From: Penicillus capitatus
Taxonomy: Eukaryota > Chlorophyta
Length of the DNA stretch: 64,000 bases
Assembly: GCA_965649825.1 (NCBI GenBank)
Contig: OZ287700.1
Coordinates: 1-64,000, forward strand
Reading direction: 5' to 3'
A program made the position numbers and the translations under genes. The notes beneath the pieces were generated by a model. The model did not search any database. It had not been told where the DNA came from and worked only from the letters and a program-made list of their open reading frames with translations. The stretch's first letter is position 1; the number at the start of each line of letters is the position of its first letter. Below are positions 34,456-44,916 of this stretch, in pieces.

Positions 34456-34901
34456 CTCATACAGAACGCTTTCCTGTGCGAGTGAGACCACTCTTTAGCG
34501 CTCCCGTTTTACTATATTGAAGGGAGATTTCGTCCCCGTGATCTGCCCAGATTACTTTGAACTCGGCCTCGGTCTGCACAAACACAAAGCAATGGACGAT
34601 ATGACAGAAGACGGAGCTGTATCTGACGTGATGGAAAGATGCTGGCAGAGATGCTTAGACCCCAAGTAGATGCGCTTTCTTGAGAAAAGACTCCAAGGCA
34701 AGGCATAACGACCAAACACGGTTTGTACGACATTGGTGCGATCAAGGCAATCGACACAATTGGTGCGAACGATGCCGTGAAGGACACGGTGAGTCATTTC
34801 TCTTCTTTTTTCTGCAGCGAACACGACATCGGACTGTCGATTTGACACCCTTTCGGTGTAGCTGTGTCTCAGAGGCACAACTATCCAACAAGCTGCTGTC
34901 C
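34456..34901 (-). pseudogene. SAC-domain phosphoinositide phosphatase relic
   Basis: On the minus strand one exon reads HGIVRTNCVDCLDRTNVVQ (near 34,780-34,730), containing the SAC catalytic C-x5-R motif as CVDCLDR. About 200 bp further, after a stretch that should hold an intron but offers no in-phase GT donor, comes IWADHGDEISLQYSKTGAL and TRTGKR, the next conserved SAC block, ending in a TGA at 34457. SAC proteins remove phosphates from phosphoinositides on membranes. The roughly 300-residue SAC N-terminus is not recognisable upstream, and the 5' side is interrupted by a retroposon at 34902-35147. I read it as a broken gene, though an unrecognised splice could rescue part of it. Confidence 0.6.
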
Positions 34902-35147
34902 AAAAAGGGAACTTCACAACCCTCCCTCTAGTCGGTACGAGTCAGCCCCGTTGGATTTCGGGAGGTTTGCCTCCGGGGAAATGGCGCTAGCGAGCAAAGG
35001 CAACGGGTTCAACCATCGCATGCGGGGCCGGCCTGGCCGGGTACCTCGAAGCCTTGGTTGGACGCGACCTGTGGCCGATATCTCCTAAAGGCCCAGTCAA
35101 CCGGGGAAGGTCCGGAAACCTAAACCTAAACCTAAAAAGGGAACTTC
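34902..35147 (+). mobile_element. SINE-like retroposon with 14-bp target-site duplication and CCTAAA tail
   Basis: The 14-mer AAAAAGGGAACTTC occurs at 34902-34915 and again at 35134-35147, exactly flanking a 218-bp GC-rich insert (34916-35133) unlike its surroundings. The insert ends in three CCTAAA units (from about 35118), as expected for the simple-repeat 3' tail of a SINE or short LINE copy. Inside, TGGCGCTAGCGAG (34982) and GGGTTCAACCATC (35007) resemble Pol III A and B boxes, the B box being the better match to GGTTCRANNCC. Removing the insert and one duplicate restores the older sequence. No protein is encoded; mobilisation would depend on a LINE enzyme elsewhere. Confidence 0.82.
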
Positions 35148-35557
35148 GCACAACACATCATTGCTGTTTGGAAGCAGCAGCCTCCAGGAGTTCTGCTTAG
35201 CGAAGAGAAGGTCGCCAAACATGAAATCACCAAGAACTGGAGTCATTGGCAATGAAAAGAACACGATTCCTTTCTGTAAGATACAATGACCAGGGAGCGA
35301 TCGATGCAAATTGTGTTCCTTGGTGCAAAAACGTGGCCAATTCCGATCAGAAGCCAAGAAAACAACACAGACAATAGGTCTCGCGATTTCGAAGATTCGT
35401 CTTATCAAAGGGCCGAAAAAATCTCCTACACGCAATATTCTGCTGTCAAAAGTGTCAAGTGTGGCATAATGTTTTCTATTAAATTATCAAGGATCTCAAC
35501 TGATGCAATGTGCTTGCTTGCACATGACAGCTGGCAGCGTGCATATCGCCGTTGGCA

Positions 35558-36715
35558 TCACGCTGGGAAGCTTCTTCCCAGTTCCTTGTTGATGGCCTCT
35601 CGCATCTCGGCGTAACTGTCATAGCCAGTGACCGGCTTCAGCAACCTATTCCACACTTGATCCATCATCTGCTGTGCTTCTGCCGAGAACGCTTTCCCTG
35701 ACTCGTTCACTTTTCCTTTCCTGACCTTCCCGGGATTCTTGCTCTTGTCCAGACCAGCATCTCTCTTCAGTCCAGCGGCCTCGTTTCTGGCGAGCTTGAA
35801 CAGGTGCGAGTCAAACTTAGAGTCATGCTTCTTCATGAAGTCTATACTCGCCTAAGAATCGCAGACCGGTTCATTTCAGGTGCGTAATTTCATGCATCCA
35901 AACCTGTCGCTCAACCAGATCAAGCAGATCAGGGTCCCCGACACCCAAATTGGTGAAATCTGACAAAAGCTTGATGCATTTCTTGAGATCTGCTTTCAGG
36001 TCTTCGTAGTGCAGCCATAGAACATTCTCATCCTTTCTGTGCGGATACCACCCGGCTAGAAGAAAGACGCCCTCAGAATGGATTGACTTGCGAGAACATC
36101 CTTGCCTAAGTGCCGCATTTGATCAGCGTTGAAATCAAGGATATCTGCTTTCGGGTTGTCGTACACAAAAAACCATTCGATAAACTCGTCCAGTGTAAGA
36201 TCTTCTGGCTCGAAGACCCAGTGCAGGTAATAGTGATAGAAGGACAGCGCGGCGTCCTTGGGGTTCCTGTGCTGACGGCCGTCGGTGAGTTCATTACGTG
36301 CCGATTTCCGAACCTGGTAACTACGATGTATTTCTCGGCAGATGGACAGTGCTCTGCCGCTGCGTGCGTTTTGTAAATGAGTGGTTCTTCTGGGCGTGCG
36401 TTCCAGTCACCGGCGCCACCCAATGCGCCAAATTCCAGGAAGGGAATCACGGCGTTAATATCGTCGTAGTCCATACTGCCACCCGTCCGCAGTCCATGGA
36501 GAATCTAGTAGTGACGCGTCGATTCGTCACGACCCATCGGCGAGCCCTACCTGTTGAACCCACGTTGTTCCGGATTTAGTGCCGACGGAGAGAAGAATGT
36601 CTCGTTCTCCGAGTTTGGTTTCGAGCCCTTGACACAGTTCGTCGGTAGGAGCGAGCTTTTTTATCCGCGTAAAGATCTCATCGACCTTCGGCGGTACGCT
36701 GAACGTCTCGTTCAT
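35558..36715 (-). CDS. Cytosolic-type sulfotransferase (PAPS-dependent)
   Basis: Five exons (36551-36715, 36314-36504, 36165-36266, 35904-36105, 35558-35851) with introns of 46, 47, 59 and 52 nt give 317 residues, normal for the family. The PAPS-binding 5'-phosphosulfate loop is TKSGTTWVQ. The 3'-phosphate binding part follows as YIVVTRNPKDAALSFYHYY, and the C-terminal half has WYPHRKDENVLWLHYEDLK. The catalytic base usually present as His before E is in the EHC/KTH region (YKTHAAAEHC). It transfers sulfonate from PAPS to hydroxyl or amine acceptors; the substrate cannot be predicted. ATG 36715 is the first methionine of the open exon. Alternative upstream exons are possible. Confidence 0.85.
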
Positions 36716-38784
36716 CTTTTTTGCAAAGAAGTAAAATGCTGAGGATAGATTGTCTTTGACGCAGTGTCCTGCTTGTACGAATCGCAACCGTAACACGCTC
36801 TCCTTCTGTCAGTCGTTTCCTTTTCTCTCGATGACTGATGCTCGCACATCTGATCGATATCACTAGATGCCTGCCTCATCGTTGCGTGTGCGAATGACCC
36901 ATGATAGAAGCTTCTGGACAATCTTCGTTCTTCAGAAGAGCTGTCCTGTGGTCGATACCGCATGAATCCGTTTGGTTTGTAGACATCCACATCCGTTGCA
37001 TTTAAAGTGGCACTGTTCGATTAGCATAAATTCTTGCATCGACTCCGCTGCGCCTCTTCTCCAGATGACCCTTCTGGACGCAGAGGACTCGACGGCAGCA
37101 AGCGTCCTGCGCTGTGGGCACTACGGATCACGCGCACCATCTCACTGTAACCACCCTTTGCCAACAGCGCTCGTTTTCCAGGGTCTGACGCAGAAACAGG
37201 ACGGAACACGTTTCTAAAATACTCGTACAAAGAGGAGCGTCCACGCTTTTTTCTCGAAGCCTTTTTAGCTACGTAACAGGTGCTGATGATTGCATAGTTT
37301 AGCTTCGCATTCATTCTCATGACAATGATTGGGCGTTACACTTTACGGCTGGATCCAATAACGTCTGATGATAGAAGAGCGATTAGAACGCGAGGATCAT
37401 GGTGAGGACGACTCGCAGTATCGGTTGAAACCCACTTGGTCTGATTGTACCGTCGCGACACGCGACGAATGTGTATCTTGTTTCAACGCCGCCTTCAGGC
37501 AAAAGAGTTGACAGACTTTGCCAACCAGGAGAACTGCCAGTTCACGCGGCCATGAAGAAAGCCATCGCCGGATCTGTGACAAGTTGCGAATAGGCGTAAG
37601 ACGGATCCAACATTTCTCGCGCATCTCAAAGCAGGCAGGCTCATCAGCTGCTTCTGAAGATAGGTCTCGTTGTCTACATGTGATAAAATGACGAAAAAAA
37701 GAAGAGTAAGAGTATGCGGAAACAACAAACGTCTTCGAATAATCTGCGTCTTTCGAAGAGTGAAACGATGCGATTGCCATCTATCGATGTCTGGCTCCTG
37801 GACGATATCTTTAATCTCTTGGATGAAATGCTGGAGTGAGAGATCGATTCTGCGATGCAGTTGGCAATCGTTCGAAGAGGCGGTCTTTCCGGCATCTCTC
37901 CTGCTGCTTCCTGGTAGCTATCTTCGACCGCACTTCATGATGTGACTGGGCGAGTCATGCCTTCAGCAAAGTCAACGGATTGTGTGCGTCTCGACACGTC
38001 CCTCACACATCCAAAAAGACCCTTGCTTTTGTTGCAGAACTCCAACAAATATCGAACAGACAGTCCATCTGCCTGTCACAGTCTGCGAGGCTAAGTTGAA
38101 ACGTCTATCTTACATGTAACATATTCTCACCCTTCAGTCTTTTCCAGTTCCCCGTTTAGTCTTCTAGTGGAGAAAGCTCCTTTATTTGTTTGGATGTTAT
38201 CCTTCGACGACGTATCGGCGATTGAGGGCTGAGCGGTTTTGTTTCGATTGTTTTACGTATGTCTCTCTTACTCTGCGCGTGCGCTATACGACAATGATGT
38301 CCTCCTGTTAAAAGAACGACGACACTTACCACGTTTCAACTGTGGTACGCAAACGCCGCCATTCCGCGTCTCCGTTGCGTCGGATGTGGTCAAGTGTAAA
38401 TACTGCTGTCAACTAAGAAGCGATCAAGATCACTGTTGCCAAGATTCCTCAATCCTATCTATTGCATTAGTCGTATCACAAATGACGTTAAGACTTTCTC
38501 CGTGTGAAGACTCTGTGCGTTGTAATGACAGCGACGTGCCGTGTAGTGAACGAACATAACCCCCCAAACATGCTCTTTAAACTGCTGTTTTGTTTTGCTA
38601 AGGTAAATCAGCTGGCACCATCAGTGGCATTGCAGTTGTTTAGACCATGGGCATGAGACACACACAAACAAACAACAGGTAGAAATGAGTGTACGATTTC
38701 ATCTGGACTTTGGACAAGTCCTCCCAAGTTGGCTCAGCAAAGGCAGAAACTGACAAAAATCGAGCCAGATCAACAAAAGCGCCC
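36716..38784. other. Unresolved region with possible small minus-strand genes
   Basis: A basic 99-residue minus-strand frame (37021-37320; SRKKRGRSSLYEYFRNVF near its start) and an open stretch at 37397-37945 on the same strand look more protein-like than their shadows, but neither has a known domain or a self-consistent splice structure. From 37950 to 38780 only short frames occur. Confidence 0.3.
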
Positions 38785-39331
38785 TCAAGTAGTGGCAACG
38801 AGTGGCTTAGCAGCGAAAGCTGAAAAATCAGGATAGCATTCGTAATACCCGTCAGTCTTTTTCATAAAGCTGGCATACCAATACCCGTGAAGACTGACCC
38901 CATCCCATCTCAATTGAAGAATCCCATAGTAATTATTCACCGTTGTCTTGATGTAGCCTCCCGTCAACAATTGAGTCGTCGGAGAATAGTAGAAAGTGAA
39001 AATGTCATTAAGCCTGGGCATCAATCCTACAAAAAACTCGATCACAGTTTCTCAGAATACAGGACTTACCTCTGTATCTCAAGCTAACAGGGACCTCCAG
39101 ACTCAGCGTCAAAGGTGCCTGGCCGTTTGGTTTTTTGGTTGACGCATCCTTCGCAAGATTCCACCACTTACAATCGTAAGTTCCCGTAGGAACTTTGTCG
39201 ACTGAAAACGGCGTCGCCTCGGCCGTTCCACAGAAAACACTGGCGAAGCAGAGGATAGCAACTAGGATGAAACAAGCTACCGAGCATGGGATCTAGAAAA
39301 ATCGCAAACCTGCCAGACTTGTCGCCTTCAT
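38785..39331 (-). CDS. Small secreted protein, 5' end ambiguous (in-frame TAG)
   Basis: Exon 38785-39026 joins exon 39070-39292 over a 43-nt intron (GTAAGT...TTTGTAG). The upstream exon encodes a strong hydrophobic signal sequence (ACFILVAILCFASVFCGTAEA) and a mature N-terminus with KWWNLAKDAS. The second exon is aromatic-rich (FTFYYSPTTQLLTGGYI, LHGYWYASFMKK). The only in-frame ATG (39331) is followed, 12 codons later, by TAG (39293-39295), and the frame then continues straight into the signal peptide. TTTTTCTAG also looks like a splice acceptor, so a distant first exon is possible, but no in-phase donor was found. No domain recognised. Confidence 0.55.
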
Positions 39332-39494
39332 GTTGGACACCACGCAGAAGACCTTGTTTCGTTAACCGGGTAAGCTGAGAACAGAGTTTGCAAAAAACAT
39401 TGCGCAACAGCGCTTTATATATTTCATCTGCATGGAAGCAAATCAGTGAAGTTCACAGTGCTAAGTTTAGTTATCATCTATTTTGCGCGCCTGA

Positions 39495-39651
39495 GACAGC
39501 ACGGGAGAGCAAAACATGGTCCGCAATTATCGACGGGGTTCAGAAACAGCCATGATCCGCGTGATCGTGTCCGTCACCGTGATGATGTGACGGCATTGTG
39601 ATCCTTCCAGACAGCACGGGACAGCAAAACATAGTCCGCAATTATCGACGG
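39495..39651. repeat. 42-bp direct repeat pair
   Basis: 39495-39536 and 39610-39651 are 42-bp direct repeats with two mismatches; both contain GTCCGCAATTATCGACGG. The spacing start to start is 115 bp. The repeats lie upstream of the small secreted-protein gene on its promoter side, so they could be regulatory, or be the remains of a local duplication. Confidence 0.9.
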
Positions 39652-40818
39652 TCTGCAACACAGCACGCGAAGGTTTTTGAAACCCTAACACCTCTCGTCG
39701 AGGATTACCTTGAAATCCGTCTGCCGAGATGAAGAATGACGTTGTATTTAGAGAATGGTCTTTCGTCGACTACAGCGGCCGGCTGTGGTTTGCGTGACCT
39801 TCTTTATCATTTTTCCAAGCGGCATTACACGTCACTCGCGCATGCATGAGACTGAGAGCTTATATCACAGAACCAGTTTAAAGTTTTTTGACATGACGAA
39901 TGCTTGTCTCCCCTCGTGCACCGTTTTTCTAAGTTGACAAACAAGAAGATTCGGATCACATGTTTGTAATTACATCCAGATCGTCTGGGATGGGAAGATC
40001 ATCGTGCAGACTGTTCTGTCTCTCACTGTAAGTAACTAACTACACACTCAGTGAAAGGGCGTGCCGGAAGTTCGGAACATAAGCTAGCACAGGGTAGCGA
40101 GACCACGTGCGACGATTTCTTCGGGGACAGACACGGCGTTCTGTCGTCCCAGAATCCTGGATACCCGATGATCTTTGTTCTAGCACGAGTTTATCGCCCA
40201 TGTAGGAACATTATAAAGGATTTTCCTGCTGTCTGCTCGTGCCTCCGTCTTTGTTCGAGATCCATCATCTGTCTTTCCTCTGACCTGGTAGGGGGAGCAC
40301 ACCTCACGTCTGGGGAGCTTGTTGCTAGATGGCCATTCTGTGGATGATCTGGGCAATCTGCCTGTCATGAACATCGGAACTCTGTCACTGCTCTCGGCGC
40401 AACACTCATCACTGTGTCTGGGAGATTGCTTTGATGAAGTCGCCTCAAGATCTGTCCTACTCAGCATTCATTATCTGAAGAATTTCGTTCAACTGCTCGT
40501 CTCGGTTACTTAACGACGTTGTGCTTTTGGAGATCAATCTTCACCATAAGACGATTCTATACGAAAGTAAAAGCTCCTCAGTCAGATTCAAGAGACTGAC
40601 GCTAGTAACTGACGCGATCATAAAAGCGGATATCAAAGAAACCGTCAAAGCTCGAGCCATTGATACAAGGTCGTCATCTGGCCGAGTAGACGACTTCACA
40701 CTCCCTCGGCCGATTTCATAAGTCATTCTTAAACAGCGGATCACCTGCATTCACCGTCGAGTGGTATAGATAAACATCAGACATGAAATGACGTACGTGA
40801 CAGGACCTGTGCTGCATC
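39652..40818. other. Possible intron-rich minus-strand gene, not resolved
   Basis: On the minus strand a frame starting at ATG 40723 (MTYEIGRGSVKSS then a helical stretch with AFMIASVTSVSLL and NLTEELLLSY) appears to continue across a short intron into a segment reading SNRDEQLNEILQIMNAE near 40450-40500. This has the look of a small helical-bundle protein, but exon ends could not be fixed. The rest shows nothing. Confidence 0.3.
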
Positions 40819-41976
40819 GTGGACGTAACAATGACATCCTCACCTTCAGAGGAGGATGCTGGTTTTCTCGTTACCCGCTATTGCGTCGAAAAGCGGAACA
40901 ATGGGATCTGTCCAGGGCGAATCCTTTGCGTCGACAATCTTGGCCAACACTACAACGAAGAGCGTCTTCGCTATCAACTCACTCAATTGTTGAAAGACGC
41001 CGACGATATCCGGTTCGCAGTTGTCAACATCTCGAATTGCAGAATCCAATTGGGATGGTGCTGCATTCAGTTCCGTTCCCCCAGCGCAGCAATTGCTGCA
41101 CTCAAGGTTCTGGACCGTTCCTATCTCAAAACAGTACTTCGTCCGAATATACCACGTCCTCTCATTGCTCACTTTCCCGACTGGGTCAAGAAAGAACACT
41201 GCAAGAACCTTCAGCAAAGTACTGATCCAATGGCTCTACATTTGGGACAGTCAAATACGGTGGACAAGGACAGCAGAGAGTTCATATATCTGGATGAGAT
41301 TCTACGCCACACAAAACTCCAAATTATCGAAAAGACCGAGAATACACTCATTCATTTCCTGCAGCTGCAGTTCAGAGGAGAACAGAATCCGCATAGAAGG
41401 CCCGACCAGACACAATCCGCATCGACGAATGCGATTTGGCTCAAGAACGTCCCCGATGCTGTATCTGACGAAATGCTTCGGACATTCTTTGAGTGTTTCG
41501 ATCCTGAAGTGAAGATTCAAAGAGTGGAAGATCCAGTGACACAACAGTACAGTTCACATGCCATAGCTGTTTTCTCAACAACCGAAAAGGCCATGCTGGT
41601 TTGTCAAGACATCCAAAAACATATGCTCGTTACAGATGGATTTAGACCTATCTCGGCCAGTTTACTGGATGTGGATACCTACAGAGGATTCGAAAGTGTT
41701 TTGGATCGTGCATTAATGGAAGTTGGATGTGGAATAGGTACATCTGACACATTCTCTGAACTGGTTTTGCAAGAGAACTTGCAAGATGATGAGAAAGCTG
41801 TCGCCCTGCAAGTGCGTTCTATACTGGAGAACATGCAGCATATGAGAAGTGCTTACAAAAAGTTAAAACGTGAGCAACAGAGAGCTTTGTACAAACACAT
41901 ACGGAGCACAGTTGAAGAGATGCTTGGAAGATTCGTCACGTTGGACAACCGTGTTATCGAGGCAGAAAAGCTGTAG
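40819..41976 (+). CDS. RNA-binding protein with two divergent RRM-like domains
   Basis: A single 385-residue frame. Residues about 32-100 (RILCVDNLGQHYNEERLRYQL ... GWCCIQFRSPSAAIAALKVLD) and 205-285 (AIWLKNVPDAVSDEMLRTFF ... HAIAVFSTTEKAMLVCQDI) have the RRM pattern: an RNP2-like first strand, helix, an RNP1-like third strand with aromatic residues, and a second helix. The C-terminal 80 residues are predicted helical and highly charged (MRSAYKKLKREQQRALYKHI), a likely coiled coil. RNP motifs are degenerate, so RNA binding is inferred. No gene name recognised. The start could also be the next methionine, four codons in. Confidence 0.55.
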   Translation: MDVTMTSSPSEEDAGFLVTRYCVEKRNNGICPGRILCVDNLGQHYNEERLRYQLTQLLKDADDIRFAVVNISNCRIQLGWCCIQFRSPSAAIAALKVLDRSYLKTVLRPNIPRPLIAHFPDWVKKEHCKNLQQSTDPMALHLGQSNTVDKDSREFIYLDEILRHTKLQIIEKTENTLIHFLQLQFRGEQNPHRRPDQTQSASTNAIWLKNVPDAVSDEMLRTFFECFDPEVKIQRVEDPVTQQYSSHAIAVFSTTEKAMLVCQDIQKHMLVTDGFRPISASLLDVDTYRGFESVLDRALMEVGCGIGTSDTFSELVLQENLQDDEKAVALQVRSILENMQHMRSAYKKLKREQQRALYKHIRSTVEEMLGRFVTLDNRVIEAEKL

Positions 41977-43431
41977 AAGAAGATTGTCTTGTATCGCGAG
42001 TTTGCATTATCCTTGCATCCATTTGTAACGATCCTTCTTCTTTAGGAACGACGAGGCTGAATGCACTCTAAAGTGAGACCAAGGGATCACACAGCTCAAT
42101 GGAAAACCTGCTGACGAGTGCGGAACTCGAGAATATGAGTGGATGGAATCCTACTGGAAGAGGCCAGTTGAGATGATGATCTCTGTGTGTTGGCTGTCGA
42201 TACTTGAGTACAACTCTAAATGATGGATTCTTCACTGGAAAACGAATAACCTAATCACTGCTATTACTGTTTGAAAGCACATGGCACATTATTTAAGAGC
42301 AACTTTGCCCCATCTATGGAATCTTTTTTTCTGCTTGTTTCAAATCCTTCGATACCTCGATGCCCCATCAGCAATACAAGTTCTAGAATTTCAGACGAGT
42401 AGTTTATCGTTCCTTGACATTCTTCGTCACTTGATAACGGAAATGTTGCATCGAACTGGCTAAAACAACTGCCATTTCACCACCCAGTTCCCTTTCCACT
42501 CAGTTGGTTTGAGGACAATGCCGGTAGCAGACCAACAACAGTATACAGGAATGCAGCCCGAATCGCTTTGCACAAGAAGTTACTCAGTCAACAGTGAAGC
42601 TGCTCTAAATGAAACAGATCGCGTTAAGTGACCTTGTCTTTAAGGAGTCGCTTAAAGACACTCATTGGCTCGACCACTATGATGTTTAGATTTATATAAT
42701 GAAAGCTTTACCTCATGTTTGCACGATTGGCCAAGTAAATAAAACTATGTTGATGGAGTTTCGGCATACATCGCGACGAAGAGAAATAATCATCCATCAA
42801 GGTTCAGGAAGACAATGACACTTAGAGGAGGCTTCCTCTCTGCCAAACCCTAGAGCGAAGCATGTCGATTAAGAGCGTCCGTCATTCGTAATGCTTTGAC
42901 AATCAACCGCTTTCTGCAAGACAGAAACCGTCATCAAGCAGAAATTCCGTGTAAAACCGTCAAGAAGAGTCAAGAGCACAAACGAAAGATTTTCGCAGAA
43001 TGCCAACGGACAGACGAACAGGACAATGGAGGCCATAGCGGCGGACACACTAAGAGACCCAAGCGACAGCGCTGAGATACTCGGCCGTATCGCGCATGCT
43101 GATCAACAGTCAGTCAACGTCACGCGTCATGTTAAGTGATACGGACGTCAAATCTCAGACACAGTGCCGTCCATGCAGAGCACTCCGATTCACCCTCTCC
43201 GTTGCTCTCCATAAACTTCGGCAAGAAAACAGACATAGCATGTGTGCGAAAGATCGAGAGAACTCAGCAGAATAGACGGACCGACCATTCTCCCTGTTCA
43301 GACTGACAGTTCAATGTGGGCCTAGACGTCAAGTCACGCGCCATTTCGTCGAAGCGATTCGCAGAATTGTGAAAGACGCCGTTGCTGGACTCTGCCTTTG
43401 TGTCTGTCATCTGCGCGTTTCAGAATCAACA
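41977..43431. other. Intergenic, no gene seen
   Basis: About 1.45 kb of AT-rich to balanced sequence with only short frames on both strands. It should contain the 3' end of the RRM gene and the promoter of the XPA-like gene. No repeat, tRNA or conserved coding fragment stood out. Confidence 0.6.
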
Positions 43432-44778
43432 ATGGAGAAGGCGGGATGCGTTCTCTGCGGCGGGAAGGTCGAGGGTTCCGTCGAGAGCGTTGCTTTGACA
43501 ATTTGTTGCAAAAACTGCTGCACGAAACCCAAAACCACATACAGTCGTGTCTACAAAGGGTGGTTTCGTATCTCCAAGACACGCGCCACCTCGGTGTTTC
43601 ACTGTACAGAAGCGGACCTGGCGATTCTCAAATTCATATCGCTGCCGAATCCAGTCAGTCCACGTGGTCCCCGAATGAAACTCTATCTCAGAGTGGAAGC
43701 AGAGTACTTGGGCAAACAGAGGCACCAAATGCATTTGGTTGAGAAAGCAAAGCGTGACTGTGGTGCCATCATTGGAAAGAAGATCGCTCTGGATTCTCAT
43801 TTCAAGATGAACATTACCAACATGGACAGAGTCCTTCGACACTTCCTCCTTGGAGATTTCCTTAAGAAGGCGTCGGCAACGACGACGACATGGAATGACA
43901 TCTCGGCACGCTACAAAGTGATCCATCCTGTGACAGAGATTCTAGAGGCATGTGATGGAGCGCATCCACTAGCTGCCTTCGAATTCTGTCAGGAGCATCC
44001 AGATGCGGGTCCCGTAGAGTTTCAGGATTTCAAGGAAAAGATGAAAGCAGTGTTCCGTCTAGAAGGCGCGAGAATTCTTTATCATTTACCTGTTACAGAA
44101 CGTCATCTCCTGTCTGGCACCGTTTTAGCAGATGTGTACCAGGAATTCAGCTGTCGAGATTCGAGGGCGATTGTCAGAGGCCATTTGTTGAAGTGGTTCA
44201 GTGAACAGACGGCCGATGAGATTTTGAACCATCCAGCTGTTTCACGCAGATTGGAGAACATGGAAGAGGAACTGAGTGTCGCACAGAAACTGAAACAGTT
44301 CTGGGAAGAGAAGGACGATAAGGCCAAGAGAACGGCTAAGCTCAAGAAGGCGCTCCACGCCAAAGGGCTGGCCTTGCCAACAGATTGTCTCTTCAGTGAC
44401 GAGTATGTGAATGGACAGATTGACTGCGACTTGTTGGAGGTCGTCGGTATTGTGGAAGTCTATGGAATTCTTAAGAAGAAAGGCATCAGAGTTCGATGCT
44501 CAAGGAGTACGTTCGTCGAGAATAAATTCAGAAATTGTCTACACAAAATGAAAATGGGATACGAAGCATCTGTCGAAGAGGCAACCAAAGAAGATCACTT
44601 GGTCTTTGGTTCATTCCTCAGTGATGAAGACGACGATGATGACAGTCTGTTTTTGGAAGACAGCATGGATGATGAGTATTTCTTTATCGATGGCTTCAAC
44701 GACGACTACAGTGACTATGGGCCTCCTGGATTCCTGCCTTTCCTGTCTGACGATGACTCTGATTTTTACATGTACTAG
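43432..44778 (+). CDS. XPA-like nucleotide-excision-repair protein with long C-terminal extension
   Basis: An intronless frame of 448 residues. The N-terminus has a CVLC ... CCKNC zinc-finger pattern, then the XPA_C signature: KTRATSVFHCTEADL, LKFISLPNP and MKLYLRVEAEYLG, matching XPA's KTEAK-Y-L ... LKFI-K-NPH ... MKLYL. In XPA this zinc-finger plus DNA-binding core recognises damaged, kinked DNA. Beyond about residue 130 the protein is unlike XPA: a helical region with lysine-rich stretches (KDDKAKRTAKLKKALHAK) and a terminal acidic/aromatic tail (DEDDDDDSLF ... DDDSDFYMY). Human XPA is 273 residues, so roughly 180 extra residues follow. It might be an XPA orthologue or a separate protein using the XPA fold. 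The ATG is the first in frame; 138 bp separate its stop from LCMT1. Confidence 0.65.
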   Translation: MEKAGCVLCGGKVEGSVESVALTICCKNCCTKPKTTYSRVYKGWFRISKTRATSVFHCTEADLAILKFISLPNPVSPRGPRMKLYLRVEAEYLGKQRHQMHLVEKAKRDCGAIIGKKIALDSHFKMNITNMDRVLRHFLLGDFLKKASATTTTWNDISARYKVIHPVTEILEACDGAHPLAAFEFCQEHPDAGPVEFQDFKEKMKAVFRLEGARILYHLPVTERHLLSGTVLADVYQEFSCRDSRAIVRGHLLKWFSEQTADEILNHPAVSRRLENMEEELSVAQKLKQFWEEKDDKAKRTAKLKKALHAKGLALPTDCLFSDEYVNGQIDCDLLEVVGIVEVYGILKKKGIRVRCSRSTFVENKFRNCLHKMKMGYEASVEEATKEDHLVFGSFLSDEDDDDDSLFLEDSMDDEYFFIDGFNDDYSDYGPPGFLPFLSDDDSDFYMY

Positions 44779-44916
44779 GCGACGTCCCATCATCACATCA
44801 AAGTGCAATGTTCGATCGAATGGATGGTCTCCCCGCGATGATGAAACGACAGTCGATTCGACGACACGTCCCATCGATATCGCGGACACGTCACTCTGCT
44901 GTTTGTCTCTCGTGAG

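Noticed and set aside
34982-35019. tRNA gene suggested by A/B box-like strings
   Set aside because: No cloverleaf could be folded; the boxes lie inside a 218-bp retroposon.
35108-35133. CCTAAA units as an interstitial telomere
   Set aside because: Only three units, placed exactly at the 3' end of an element with target-site duplications, which fits a retroposon tail better.
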